From assembly GCF_032970905.1 (NCBI RefSeq), contig NZ_JAWJZA010000026.1: 23,546 nt of DNA. One strand, 5' to 3'. This DNA comes from Veillonella absiana (GTDB lineage: Bacteria; Bacillota; Negativicutes; Veillonellales; Veillonellaceae). The position numbers and the translations under genes are program-made. Of this stretch, positions 6,757 through 14,426 are shown one piece after another. How positions within the stretch are numbered: the first letter of the stretch is position 1; every line of letters begins with the position of its first letter. Below the pieces are notes generated by a model. That model ran no database searches. It saw only the letters and a list, made by a program, of their open reading frames with translations, and had not been told where the DNA came from.

Positions 6757-8588
6757 TACATCGCCCCCTTGTCTCTCGCTCGTTCTACAATTTCAATAAA
6801 GATTTCATTCATATCGGCCTTCGGCAATTGTACTTGTTCACGAATATCTGCTGGACTACCTAAAATCAATAGTCTACCTTTGTCCTGAATCATAAATCGA
6901 TCACAATATTCCGCTTCATCCATGAAATGGGTAGTAATAATTATGGTTGTACCTTGTGCCGATAATCGTGTAATCTGTTGCCAAAAATTACGCCTTGCTA
7001 AAGGGTCGATACCACTAGTCGGTTCATCAAGGAATAGAATTTTAGGACAATGAATCAAACCTGCTGCCATGGATAACCGCTGCTTATAACCACCAGGTAA
7101 TTGCGAAGTATCTTCATCTTTTTTATCCGTCAATCCAAATTCATCCATGATTTCATAAATTCGACGTTCTAATGCATCACCATATAATCCATAGGCCCCG
7201 CCAAAGAAACGTAAATTTTCATACACAGTCAATGTATCATAGAGGGAAAATTTTTGTGCCACATAGCCAATATTAGCACGTGCTTGTGTTCTTGCATGGC
7301 GCAAATTTACGCCTGCTACATTGAGCACGCCCGACGTAGAAGGTAATAACCCACATAACATACGAAACGTCGTTGTTTTACCCGCCCCATTAGGACCTAG
7401 CAAACCAAACACTTCACCTTGGCGCACCTGAAAGCTCGTATTCGCTACGGCGGTAAAATCTCCAAATTGTTTTACGAGATTTTCCACCTCAATATCGATA
7501 GGCGCATCATCAGCAATGGTTTGACCTGTGAGATGAAGATAATCTAATTGAGGCATATCTGTATCACTTTTAGGAACTTGGGATTCTTCAATTTCTACTG
7601 CTGTCTCCGTTTCAGAATCCGCGAAAATTACCAATGATGATGCTGCTAATTCTTGCTCGTCATCCTTCAACAAAATCATAAAGGAATCCTCTAACCGTTC
7701 CTCTACAGGAACAGGTGTCATACCTTGCTTCACAAGCCATGCTATTTCTAAATTTGGCTCTGTTGTGATAAATCGAACTGCCCCATTGGATGGTACCGCA
7801 TCGGTAATGCGTGAATCTGCCAACAAGAAACTTTGTAATACACGCATGGCTACGCCAGGTAGTGGTTTCACTTCAAAACAACGACCGCTAGCGATAGCAC
7901 TGAGTTCAGCAGGTGTACCTTGTCCAAGGAATCGTCCATGATTCATGATATACACCTTTTCACACATGGCCGCTTCATCCATATAGGCGGTGCTGACAAA
8001 GACAGATAAATGTTCATCATGAACAAGATGCTTTAGGATCGCCCATAATTCACGACGAGATAATGGGTCTACCCCTACCGTTGGCTCATCGAGAATCAAC
8101 AAATCTGGAGATCGCACTAATGTACAAGCAAGGCCTAGTTTTTGTTTCATCCCACCAGATAATTTCCCTGCTAAGCGAGATGTAAATTCAGATAGGCCTG
8201 TCATCTCTAGAAGTTTTTGGAATCGTTCCGGTCTTTCACCCATGGGAATTCCATGCAAATCCGCATAGAGATTCATATTTTCTGCCACCGACAAATCCTC
8301 ATAGAGGCCAAATTTCTGTGGCATATAGCTGAGTAGGTTTTGCACCTCTTGAGAGTGCGCCTCTACATCAAGGCCTAGCACGTCTAGCTCGCCAGAGGTT
8401 TTATCTAGAAGTCCACACAAGAGACGCATGAATGTCGTTTTGCCTGCCCCATCAGGACCGATGAGTGCCGTCAGCTGACCTTTGGGCACCTCTAAATTAA
8501 TACGCTCTAGAGCCACCACGGAAGGGCCGTTTTTCACGGGGAATTCCATATGAACATCCTTAGCCCTAATTACTAATGTAGTATCCAT
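6756..8588 (-). CDS. ABC transporter ATPase with two nucleotide-binding domains (YbhF-like)
   Basis: A 610-residue fusion of two ABC domains powering the exporter. Domain 1 has Walker A GPDGAGKTT (44-52), signature LSGGMKQ and Walker B LLILDEPTVGVDP. Domain 2 (about residues 375-600) has Walker A GPNGAGKTT, a less usual signature LPGGYKQ and Walker B ILFLDEPTSGIDP. A linker rich in Glu, Asp and Ser joins them. The frame can open at a GTG (8597), but the ATG at 8588 has AGGTG 6 bases ahead, overlapping the previous stop, and is preferred. Domain number and length match E. coli YbhF. The Pro in the second signature suggests the two ATP sites differ. Confidence 0.9.
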   Translation of the reverse strand: MDTTLVIRAKDVHMEFPVKNGPSVVALERINLEVPKGQLTALIGPDGAGKTTFMRLLCGLLDKTSGELDVLGLDVEAHSQEVQNLLSYMPQKFGLYEDLSVAENMNLYADLHGIPMGERPERFQKLLEMTGLSEFTSRLAGKLSGGMKQKLGLACTLVRSPDLLILDEPTVGVDPLSRRELWAILKHLVHDEHLSVFVSTAYMDEAAMCEKVYIMNHGRFLGQGTPAELSAIASGRCFEVKPLPGVAMRVLQSFLLADSRITDAVPSNGAVRFITTEPNLEIAWLVKQGMTPVPVEERLEDSFMILLKDDEQELAASSLVIFADSETETAVEIEESQVPKSDTDMPQLDYLHLTGQTIADDAPIDIEVENLVKQFGDFTAVANTSFQVRQGEVFGLLGPNGAGKTTTFRMLCGLLPSTSGVLNVAGVNLRHARTQARANIGYVAQKFSLYDTLTVYENLRFFGGAYGLYGDALERRIYEIMDEFGLTDKKDEDTSQLPGGYKQRLSMAAGLIHCPKILFLDEPTSGIDPLARRNFWQQITRLSAQGTTIIITTHFMDEAEYCDRFMIQDKGRLLILGSPADIREQVQLPKADMNEIFIEIVERARDKGAM

Positions 8589-8597
8589 ATGAATCAC

Positions 8598-9593
8598 CTA
8601 CAATGCGATTTTGACAGTTGTCGGCATGCCTAAACGCAATACATTGTCCGGATCGTCAGCATAGACGCGCACCTCGTACACGAGGGATGTACGCAACTCA
8701 TCAGTTTGTACAGTTTTAGGTGTGAACTCGGCAGTACCTGAGATGTATCCAATTTGACCAATGATTGGTTCTGTTCTGCCATCGAGATAAATCTTAGCCT
8801 CTTGGCCTTCAAAGATTTTTGGCAAATCTGTTTCTTTCACATATACACGAGCCCATTTTTTATCGTTCAAGGATAATTTAAACACAGGCCTTGTTGTGGA
8901 CGCCATATCCCCTACCTCTAATAGGCGAGAACGAATGACCCCATCAGATGGTGCCACCAATTGATAATTACTAAGCACATATTCTTGGCGTGCCAATTCA
9001 TCTTTATAATATTGTAATGTAGCTTCCGCTTGGGCAATGTCCTCTTGACGAGAACCCGCTGCCGCTTCTTGTAATACTTTTTCAGCATAGGCTAATTTAG
9101 CTTGTGCTGCATCGGCTGTAGCTTGCGCATCATCACGTTGTTGAGCACTGATAGCATCTTGATCGTACAAAGATTGTAAACGAGCATAACTAGTTTGCGC
9201 TTGATTGGCTGTAGCACGAGCAGAATCAACATTTGCCTGTGCTTGCTCAATTTCTTCACTACGAGTGCCATTGAGCAATTTTGAAACTGTCGCCTGTTGT
9301 GCTGCAATTTGAGATTTATCCTTGCTAATAGATAATTTTAATTCAGTACTATCTAATTCCGCCAATAATTGTCCCGCCTTAACAGTATCTCCTTCTGTAA
9401 CATAGATTTTGTCAATGCGATCACTTTGACGAAATGCTACATCCACTTCACGCACATCGACATTGCCATGCAATGTGAGTGTAGATGCATTGGCCTGCTC
9501 CACTTTTGTTTCATAATAGGAATATCCGCCATAGCCCACACCTAACAATACGATCGCGGCTATAATAATTGTAACGATTCTCTTTTTTTCCAT
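8598..9593 (-). CDS. Membrane fusion protein, HlyD/YbhG type
   Basis: A 331-residue periplasmic adaptor. An N-terminal membrane anchor (about residues 7-24) is followed by the first biotinyl-lipoyl half (LHGNVDVREVDVAFRQ, VTEGDTVKAGQLLAELD). A long Ala- and Gln-rich coiled coil (about 75-205) with conserved NGTRSEEI and AGSRQEDI turns comes next, then the second lipoyl half and a beta-barrel (KLSLNDKKWARVYVKE). Longer starts at a GTG (9620) or ATG (9614) exist, but the ATG at 9593 has GGTGG at the right distance. First gene of the exporter operon; the ATPase gene follows at once. The absence of an outer-membrane channel gene means a TolC-like partner would be encoded elsewhere. Confidence 0.88.
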   Translation of the reverse strand: MEKKRIVTIIIAAIVLLGVGYGGYSYYETKVEQANASTLTLHGNVDVREVDVAFRQSDRIDKIYVTEGDTVKAGQLLAELDSTELKLSISKDKSQIAAQQATVSKLLNGTRSEEIEQAQANVDSARATANQAQTSYARLQSLYDQDAISAQQRDDAQATADAAQAKLAYAEKVLQEAAAGSRQEDIAQAEATLQYYKDELARQEYVLSNYQLVAPSDGVIRSRLLEVGDMASTTRPVFKLSLNDKKWARVYVKETDLPKIFEGQEAKIYLDGRTEPIIGQIGYISGTAEFTPKTVQTDELRTSLVYEVRVYADDPDNVLRLGMPTTVKIAL

Positions 9594-9644
9594 ATTATCC
9601 ACCCATCTTATCATTTCCACTTCGTTTCTATAACAGTTTTTATT

Positions 9645-9701
9645 TATGGTGAAAGCTCCAGTCCCTGTTCATAGAACTCTATATGAAAATGACTCACCAT
9701 A
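9645..9701 (-). promoter_or_regulatory. Inverted repeat in the exporter leader
   Basis: TATGGTGA (9645-9652) and TCACCATA (9694-9701) are exact complements. Inside them TTCATA and TATGAA can pair too. The pair lies in the roughly 130-base leader between the predicted start site near 9722 and the ATG at 9593, so the leader RNA may fold. No known riboswitch is recognised. Confidence 0.3.
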
Positions 9702-9728
9702 ATTACAATAACTGATATCTATACATTC

Positions 9729-9775
9729 ATTATACATAATCCAAATTATAATTTCAAATTTTAATTTGAAATTAT
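9729..9775 (-). promoter_or_regulatory. Exporter operon promoter overlapped by a 28-bp palindrome (TetR operator candidate)
   Basis: On the minus strand the -35 is TTGAAA (9757-9752) and the -10 is a perfect TATAAT (9734-9729), 17 bases apart. A perfect palindrome spans 9748-9775, with arms ATAATTTCAAATT and its complement around a central TT. It covers the whole -35 box. A TetR dimer bound here would block polymerase, and the regulator is encoded in the same operon, so negative autoregulation is the likely scheme. Between 9594 and 9921 this site, the leader repeat and the next terminator are all that can be seen. Confidence 0.75.
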
Positions 9776-9782
9776 TTATATA

Positions 9783-9836
9783 AAAAAATAAGCGTTGTAA
9801 GTAATCTGGCCACTCACCATATTACATACAACGCTT
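9783..9836 (-). terminator. Terminator of the broken peptidase gene
   Basis: The hairpin arms AAGCGTTGTA (9790-9799) and TACAACGCTT (9827-9836), extended by GTAAT/ATTAC with one mismatch, are followed on the minus strand by TATTTTTTTA. It ends transcription coming from 9922. Confidence 0.85.
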
Positions 9837-9921
9837 CGTATTCAAAGCTATGATTGTTTACATTTCATCATTTCTTTCAACGTAAAGTCTCAAGCATTAC
9901 GCCGTCACACGATTTTGAAAC

Positions 9922-10681
9922 TTACCTTTTTGTAATTGTAATCCATTGTTGATTTTGTTGGTCCTTAGGCAACATAGAGTGATCGAACCACATAGCGTAA
10001 AGTCTTTCACCATTATTAATAGCATAGCCATCTTGGTCATGGTCACTAGTATCGTACGGATCTGCCAAAATAATTGTATCATCTAGCGGTGTATCCGTGC
10101 CCATCGTATCATAGCCGATAATAGCACGCCAATGACCTCCCCATTCTACATTTTCTACGAGAATTGGTGTGTTGTCTTTCAAATTATCCACCACGAAGGC
10201 CTGGAAGGATTCATAGGTATCAAAGGTTTACCATCAAGACTACTTTGTACATCTAGATCCAATGTTTTTAAATAATTAACCATATCCTTTTTATTAGTTC
10301 CAATGGGATACAGTTGCGTATTCATACCTTTCGCAAGGTCCATTTCAGTGAGATTTGTAATGCCATTATGATAAAGCACAGTTAATACTGCAGCAGGTGC
10401 ACATGTATTCTCACGAGATTGTTGATACGTCCGATAATGAGAAATCATCGTCAAATGATCATTACTCTTCATATTATAAAAATCGAGTCGAGGATAATAC
10501 GAGGAATTTTTATGATTCATCATCGCTGGCTCCGATGACGCCCCTTCTGTTTTCGTATCTAAATCCGCTGGATACGGGATTGGATTATTGGCCAATAATT
10601 ACTCACAACACCACTCATGGTGAAAGCTGATGCTAAACTCATTACAAGTAATGCTTTTGAAATCGTATTACGTAGTTTCAT
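9922..10681 (-). pseudogene. Secreted C39-like cysteine peptidase, broken by two frameshifts
   Basis: The ATG at 10681 (GAGG 9 bases upstream) starts a signal peptide, MKLRNTISKALLVMSLASAF. The frame then breaks near 10593-10600, where one T appears missing, and continues as LANNPIPYPADLD. It breaks again near 10200-10206, in CCTTCCAGG, where one C appears missing. It resumes as VVDNLKDNTPILVENVEWGG to a stop at 9922. The pieces together resemble a papain-like/C39 domain: catalytic Cys in NTCAPAAVL, His in GGHWRAIIGY, and Asp/Asn in DTIILADPYD. The family function would be proteolysis outside the cytoplasm. Promoter and terminator look intact. Either the gene is recently dead or the two single-base losses are sequencing errors. 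Confidence 0.72.
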
Positions 10682-10832
10682 ATGCTTAAACCTCATTTAT
10701 AAATTTCTATAATAAGCAAAATAGATATGTAATTCTATCGAAAAACTCGCTCTCTTATTGTAATTTATCCCAACGATACCATAATTATTTATAAATAGCT
10801 ATTGTTCTGATTACCTTAATCGTATGCCTAAT

Positions 10833-10937
10833 ATTCAATATTCAATAATTTCAATATTGAATTGCTCGATATCGAGATGTATACTTTAGATAAAGAGTTA
10901 TGACATAACTCTAATTTATTTATTTCAAGTGAAATAA
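10833..10937 (+). promoter_or_regulatory. Promoter of the CDGSH gene with four inverted repeats
   Basis: The -35 TTGAAT (10857-10862) and -10 TATACT (10880-10885) are 17 bases apart. Four dyads sit around it. ATTCAATATT (10833-10842) pairs with 10853-10862 and covers the -35. CTCGATATCGAG (10865-10876) is a perfect palindrome in the spacer. AGAGTTATG-A-CATAACTCT (10894-10912) covers the start site. TTATTTCA-AG-TGAAATAA (10920-10937) lies in the leader. Such density suggests control by more than one regulator. The rest of 10682-10954 is AT-rich, with no gene. Confidence 0.6.
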
Positions 10938-10954
10938 GAAAGAAGTGATCTATT

Positions 10955-11194
10955 ATGAAAGAACCTGTAATCGCTCAAAAATCATCCTATCAAGTAGAAT
11001 TGGAAGAAGGCAAAACCTACTATTGGTGCTCTTGTGGTCGTAGCAAAAACCAACCTTTCTGCGATGGTTCTCACGAAGGTACAGAGTTCAAACCGGTAGC
11101 ATTTACTGCTGAAAAAACTGGTACCGTAGGCCTATGCGGCTGTAAACATACGGCTAACCCACCATACTGCGATGAAACACATAGAAAACTATAA
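10955..11194 (+). CDS. CDGSH iron-sulfur protein with two CDGSH motifs
   Basis: A 79-residue soluble protein with two mitoNEET-type zinc-finger-like motifs, each able to hold a 2Fe-2S cluster through three Cys and one His. Motif 1 is canonical: CSCGRSKNQPFCDGSH. Motif 2, CGCKHTANPPYCDETH, keeps the four ligands but has Glu in place of the Gly after CD. There is no membrane anchor. Bacterial two-motif members probably act in electron transfer or iron/redox handling, but no reaction is established. The gene stands alone between a complex promoter and its own terminator. The ribosome binding site (AGAAGTGA) is moderate. Confidence 0.9.
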   Translation: MKEPVIAQKSSYQVELEEGKTYYWCSCGRSKNQPFCDGSHEGTEFKPVAFTAEKTGTVGLCGCKHTANPPYCDETHRKL

Positions 11195-11250
11195 TAGCGA
11201 TGGCTAGTGATTACTAACGATTACAAAATTATCGCATAATCGTTATATAA

Positions 11251-11300
11251 CAAAGAGGCTGATGCTTAGGAAAAACTCCTGGCATCAGCCTCTTTGTTTT
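11251..11300 (+). terminator. Terminator after the CDGSH gene
   Basis: Perfect 15-bp arms, CAAAGAGGCTGATGC (11251-11265) and complement (11282-11296), are followed by TTTT. The loop contains a further AGGA/TCCT pairing. It also separates this gene from the convergent gene at 11353. Confidence 0.88.
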
Positions 11301-11352
11301 GTGCTCTTTTTAGTGCTCTTTATACAGTGTTACTTTCATTCATTAGAAAACA

Positions 11353-11895
11353 TCAAATAGCATATAATATATTCGCTAACATAGAATGATTGTTATCGAA
11401 ACTTGCATCTGAGTAAATATAGCTTTGGTCATAAGAAATGCCTAATGTTTTTTCTTCCTCATTTTCCATGTCACCCACATTAGGTGTCTTACCATACTTT
11501 TCAAATACTGTATCGATGGAATCCCCTACGCCAATACCACGAGGTGTGAGTGTAGAACGATCAAGAATCAGAATATATTGTAGTTCATCATTGGCACCAT
11601 TAGGAAAATTACCATCTACATCCTTGTAAACAATAAATCCCGTACCTTGATAAAATAATCCTCTACTATGATTATTCGTTTGTGGCCAGCCAGGTAAAAC
11701 CGTTGGTAGAGCAAACTCTACAACGCGTGTCGGTTCACCATATATACGACGAATATCTGCCTCGCTAGCAGGATGGGTTACACCAAGAACACGTACATCA
11801 TTCACAGTAAATCCCCCCGGAATCTCTGCTGCTAGCGCCGTTAATGGTAAACATGCGAGTATCCCAATCGCCAGTAGATTCTTTAGTTTTCTCAT
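11353..11895 (-). CDS. Secreted protein of unknown function
   Basis: A 180-residue protein with a signal peptide (MRKLKNLLAIGILACLPLTA, cleavage near LAAE at about residue 23). The mature part has two related segments, SEADIRRIYGEPTRVV (about 39-54) and GDSIDTVFEKYGKTP (about 122-136). Both have the shape of short modules ending in YG-x-P/T-P that recur in envelope proteins. No catalytic motif is seen. An AGGAG site lies 6 bases before the ATG. It lies 47 bases after the 125-residue gene and could be the last member of a short operon starting with the phosphatase. Probably periplasmic; function unknown. Confidence 0.75.
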   Translation of the reverse strand: MRKLKNLLAIGILACLPLTALAAEIPGGFTVNDVRVLGVTHPASEADIRRIYGEPTRVVEFALPTVLPGWPQTNNHSRGLFYQGTGFIVYKDVDGNFPNGANDELQYILILDRSTLTPRGIGVGDSIDTVFEKYGKTPNVGDMENEEEKTLGISYDQSYIYSDASFDNNHSMLANILYAI

Positions 11896-11942
11896 CTCTT
11901 TCTCCTTTTTATATCCCTACAATTACACTATATGTCATTATA

Positions 11943-12320
11943 TTAATTCGCATATTGATTAAACCAATTATTTCCAAATACATGCCCTTTATATTCTACG
12001 CGTTCCATACGACCGTCTGGATTCATAAAGAAGGTTCCTTGTTCATTCTTACTCGTAACAAATTGACCTTCGACATTATTATCTAGATGAATTGTTTTTA
12101 TGTGACCATCGATAACAGTATTAATAGATTTAGTAATATACCTGGCTTCTTTTCCTGTACAACCTAATTGTGCTTGTACGTTTTTACATTCCTTAGCTAC
12201 AATTTTTTCTATACGTTTTAGTCTTCGGTTATCTTTATCAGAAAACCAATCACCCATGAGGCCCCATTCAAGTAAAGTTTGAATAATAAATTCAAGTATA
12301 AATTCCAAAGCTGCTGACAT
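11943..12320 (-). CDS. Small unknown protein with an N-terminal hydrophobic helix
   Basis: A 125-residue protein. Residues 3-22 are hydrophobic but contain two Glu and no cleavage site, so this may be a membrane-associated helix rather than a signal peptide. A basic stretch (DNRRLKRIEKIVAKECKNV) and a C-terminal part rich in Gly and aromatic residues follow. I recognise no family. AAGGAAAAG precedes the ATG. It lies 20 bases downstream of the phosphatase gene and is probably co-transcribed with it. Confidence 0.65.
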   Translation of the reverse strand: MSAALEFILEFIIQTLLEWGLMGDWFSDKDNRRLKRIEKIVAKECKNVQAQLGCTGKEARYITKSINTVIDGHIKTIHLDNNVEGQFVTSKNEQGTFFMNPDGRMERVEYKGHVFGNNWFNQYAN

Positions 12321-12340
12321 ATTGGCTTTTCCTTTTGTTT

Positions 12341-12799
12341 TTATAATTCACTTTTCAACCGTTCTAATAACGCATCACAACTCCGACTCACATCATCATA
12401 GGTTTCATCAAAGTTTCCCGTATACCAAGGATCCTTAACATCTCGGCTTTCACCGACGAAGTCCATTGCCTTGTATACCTTGTTTTGCACATCATCGCCA
12501 ATGATTCGTTTTAGATTACGCGCATTATTGTCATCCATAATAACGAGATAATCGTAATTGCTGTAGTCTTGTTTCGTTACCTGTACGGCCTCACGACGTG
12601 TGAAAGGAATCCCCATTTCACGTAATTTAGATTTCGTGCCATGATGTGTATCGTTACCTATTTCCTCACGAGATGTGGCCGCTGATGCCACACGAATCTG
12701 ATTGGATAATCCCGCCTTATCTACAATGTGGCGCATATAAAATTCTGCCATCGTAGATCGGCAAATATTACCGTGGCAGATAAATAGAATGTTAATCAT
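12341..12799 (-). CDS. Low-molecular-weight protein tyrosine phosphatase
   Basis: A 152-residue cytoplasmic phosphatase. The P-loop CHGNICRS (8-15) has nucleophile Cys8 and Arg14 of the C-x5-R signature. The general-acid loop is DPWY with Asp123. In the family the enzyme removes phosphate from tyrosine (or arginine) of proteins, often controlling polysaccharide export kinases or stress responses; no kinase gene is adjacent here. ILFICHGNICRSTMAEF is a textbook N-terminus, so the start is secure; AAAGGA lies 10 bases ahead. His at the second position of the loop, where many have Leu, Val or Thr, is a minor variant. Confidence 0.93.
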   Translation of the reverse strand: MINILFICHGNICRSTMAEFYMRHIVDKAGLSNQIRVASAATSREEIGNDTHHGTKSKLREMGIPFTRREAVQVTKQDYSNYDYLVIMDDNNARNLKRIIGDDVQNKVYKAMDFVGESRDVKDPWYTGNFDETYDDVSRSCDALLERLKSEL

Positions 12800-12838
12800 A
12801 GTCGTTAGTTCCTTTCTGAGATATTCCCATTATACTGT

Positions 12839-12879
12839 AAAAAAAAGTACATGAACAACATTAATCGTTATTCATGTAC
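12839..12879 (-). terminator. Terminator of the barnase/barstar operon
   Basis: GTACATGAACAAC (12847-12859) pairs with GTTATTCATGTAC (12867-12879) with one mismatch. On the minus strand it is followed by eight T. It lies 22 bases after the barstar-like stop. Confidence 0.82.
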
Positions 12880-12901
12880 AATCTTATAGCTATCACATAT
12901 T

Positions 12902-13168
12902 CTATTTTTCAATGCGAATCTTTAATTTAGGATTTTCCTCGCTGGCATCTTTAAAGACTTGAATCAAGGTCACGCCATAATCGCCAAGCTTTGTTTTTGT
13001 ATCCTTTGGCAATACCACCAATGTATCCTCAGCAATATCGGTCAGTACATCATACAAAGCATCAAGATTCTTGCCATAGTAACTAGGAAACTTCATCAAT
13101 GTTTGTAAATGTTCATGCAACTCTTGTTTAGAGGTCATGTATTTACTGTCTAATATATATTCTTTCAT
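12902..13168 (-). CDS. Barstar-like ribonuclease inhibitor
   Basis: An 88-residue cytoplasmic protein of the barstar fold, which would block the barnase-like enzyme encoded just upstream. The core FPSYYGKNLDALYDVLTDI matches the barstar interface helix; the Asp residues of LDALYD correspond to barstar Asp35 and Asp39, which plug the nuclease active site. Barstar Trp38 is Tyr here, and Glu76 is Asp (in QVFKDA). Two ATGs are adjacent; the second (13168) is 5 bases from AGGAGG and is preferred over 13171. The upstream stop codon overlaps the binding site, so the pair is tightly coupled. Confidence 0.9.
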   Translation of the reverse strand: MKEYILDSKYMTSKQELHEHLQTLMKFPSYYGKNLDALYDVLTDIAEDTLVVLPKDTKTKLGDYGVTLIQVFKDASEENPKLKIRIEK

Positions 13169-13177
13169 CATAACCTC

Positions 13178-13687
13178 CTAATACAACTGCTTAAACGTCT
13201 TATAATGATCATCCGTGTAATAAATCAGGCCATCATTGGAGAACACGATACGTTTTGCACCACGGTTACCTTTGACATAATCGATATCAGCCTCTTTCCA
13301 ACTACGTCCTTGTTTGTCAGGAACAGCCTTTTCATAATTACCGAAACGATCCCCACCGATACTCTTACCAGGGGCCACCTTATCGAGTGTGCCTTTATCC
13401 TTCCAGCCAAGTTGCTCTGCTTGTTTTTTCGTAATAAAATTGGATGGTAATTTGTTAAACTTATGTACATAAGCCGCTACGTGATCCTTGTCTGTATACG
13501 TGCCATTTTCCTGTACTTCTACGTTAGTACTACTTTTGCTCGCATCACCTTTGTTAGATTGAGTTGCTGTCTGACTCGCACTTGCTTGATTATTCGCCTG
13601 TGTCGCCGTATTTTTATTACTGCCACAACCAACTAGCAATGCGATGGCAAACACCATAACGCTCAATAATGCTATAATTCGTTTCAT
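13178..13687 (-). CDS. Barnase-like ribonuclease, predicted lipoprotein
   Basis: A 169-residue precursor. Lipobox LVGC places a lipidated Cys at 21, and a Ser/Thr/Ala/Gln-rich linker runs to about residue 60. The barnase domain (62-169) then follows, with KLPSNFITK, APGKSIGGD, WKEADIDY and DDHYKTF. Catalytic Glu73 and His102 of barnase map to Glu132 and His161, Lys27 to Lys87, and Arg83/Arg87 to Arg142/Arg146, so it should cleave RNA. Barnase Arg59, which binds guanine and contacts barstar, is Tyr118 here. The GGAGG site is optimal. A tethered extracytoplasmic RNase with a cytoplasmic inhibitor could scavenge RNA or harm neighbours at contact; which of these applies is inference. Confidence 0.9.
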   Translation of the reverse strand: MKRIIALLSVMVFAIALLVGCGSNKNTATQANNQASASQTATQSNKGDASKSSTNVEVQENGTYTDKDHVAAYVHKFNKLPSNFITKKQAEQLGWKDKGTLDKVAPGKSIGGDRFGNYEKAVPDKQGRSWKEADIDYVKGNRGAKRIVFSNDGLIYYTDDHYKTFKQLY

Positions 13688-13880
13688 AATACCTCCTATA
13701 TAGTTGTGATAATTATAATTTTATTATACAGGTATTACAGGTATTTTTTCATAATTAATATAGAAATTTCTCTATTTATTTTACGCATTGGTAAAAGCAT
13801 CAAAAGAGCCATCATAAATATACGCTAACACAGAGAAAACCATACAAAAATCAACGATTTGTTGAATGTGACCATAAGCA

Positions 13881-13909
13881 TTGACAGTGAATTTGCAATA
13901 TGCTAAGCT
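13881..13909 (+). promoter_or_regulatory. Promoter of the PACE efflux gene
   Basis: The -35 TTGACA (13881-13886) is consensus; the -10 TAAGCT (13904-13909) is 17 bases away and has an upstream TG (13901-13902). The leader to 14010 is about 95 bases and includes a small dyad, GAGTA-CTGTA-TACTC, near 13924. The rest of 13688-14009 holds a 9-base tandem repeat (TACAGGTAT at 13727 and 13736) in the barnase promoter area, and no convincing gene. Confidence 0.55.
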
Positions 13910-14009
13910 ACCTACCATCGTGAGAGTACTGTATACTCCCCAAACGGGTGCAGGCACAATGCGAAGCCTTTCCACGATTCGATTTAGAAACATTGAAAGG
14001 ACAATCATT

Positions 14010-14426
14010 ATGTCACTATTTGAACGTATTATTAACACTATCCTATTTGAAATCTCTGCCATCATCGTAGGCATTATCGGCGTGCGATTCTTTACAGAAA
14101 CCGACGCCACACATGCTGCGGGCGTAACAGTAGTAATGTCTCTGATGGCCGCTACTTGGGCCTTTATCTATAATTACGGATTTGACCGTATCTTCACCGG
14201 TCCACGTGAAGATCGTACACCGCTACAACGTATAATACACGCTGTAGACCTTGAAGGTGGCTTGTTACTAGCCACGGTCCCATTCATTGCTTACGCCCTC
14301 AATATGAGCCTATGGGAAACGTTTGTAACGGATATTTCATTAACCCTATTAATACTTGTAGATGCTTATATTTTTAACTATATCTACGATCACGTTCGCT
14401 TACGCTTCGTAACAGCGAAAGTGTAA
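14010..14426 (+). CDS. PACE-family small multidrug efflux protein (AceI-like)
   Basis: A 138-residue inner-membrane protein with four helices in two tandem halves. Each half starts with the family pattern: FERIINTILFE at 4-14 and RIIHAVDLEGG in the second half. Glu14 in helix 1 corresponds to the proton-coupling Glu15 of Acinetobacter AceI. Also present are the YNYGFDRIF and FNYIYDHVR ends of helices 2 and 4. Family members export chlorhexidine, acriflavine or natural polyamines. The frame is open to 13881, but the ATG at 14010 has AAAGGA 7 bases ahead and gives the usual length, so it is chosen. Its last seven codons lie in the left arm of the palindrome at 14404-14552. Confidence 0.9.
   Translation: MSLFERIINTILFEISAIIVGIIGVRFFTETDATHAAGVTVVMSLMAATWAFIYNYGFDRIFTGPREDRTPLQRIIHAVDLEGGLLLATVPFIAYALNMSLWETFVTDISLTLLILVDAYIFNYIYDHVRLRFVTAKV

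Noticed and set aside
13781..14110. Minus-strand open frame of 109 residues overlapping the PACE promoter and gene start.
   Set aside because: No ribosome binding site at any start, and half of it lies antisense to the well-supported PACE gene. A 45-residue version from an internal ATG near 13918 cannot be excluded but has no support.
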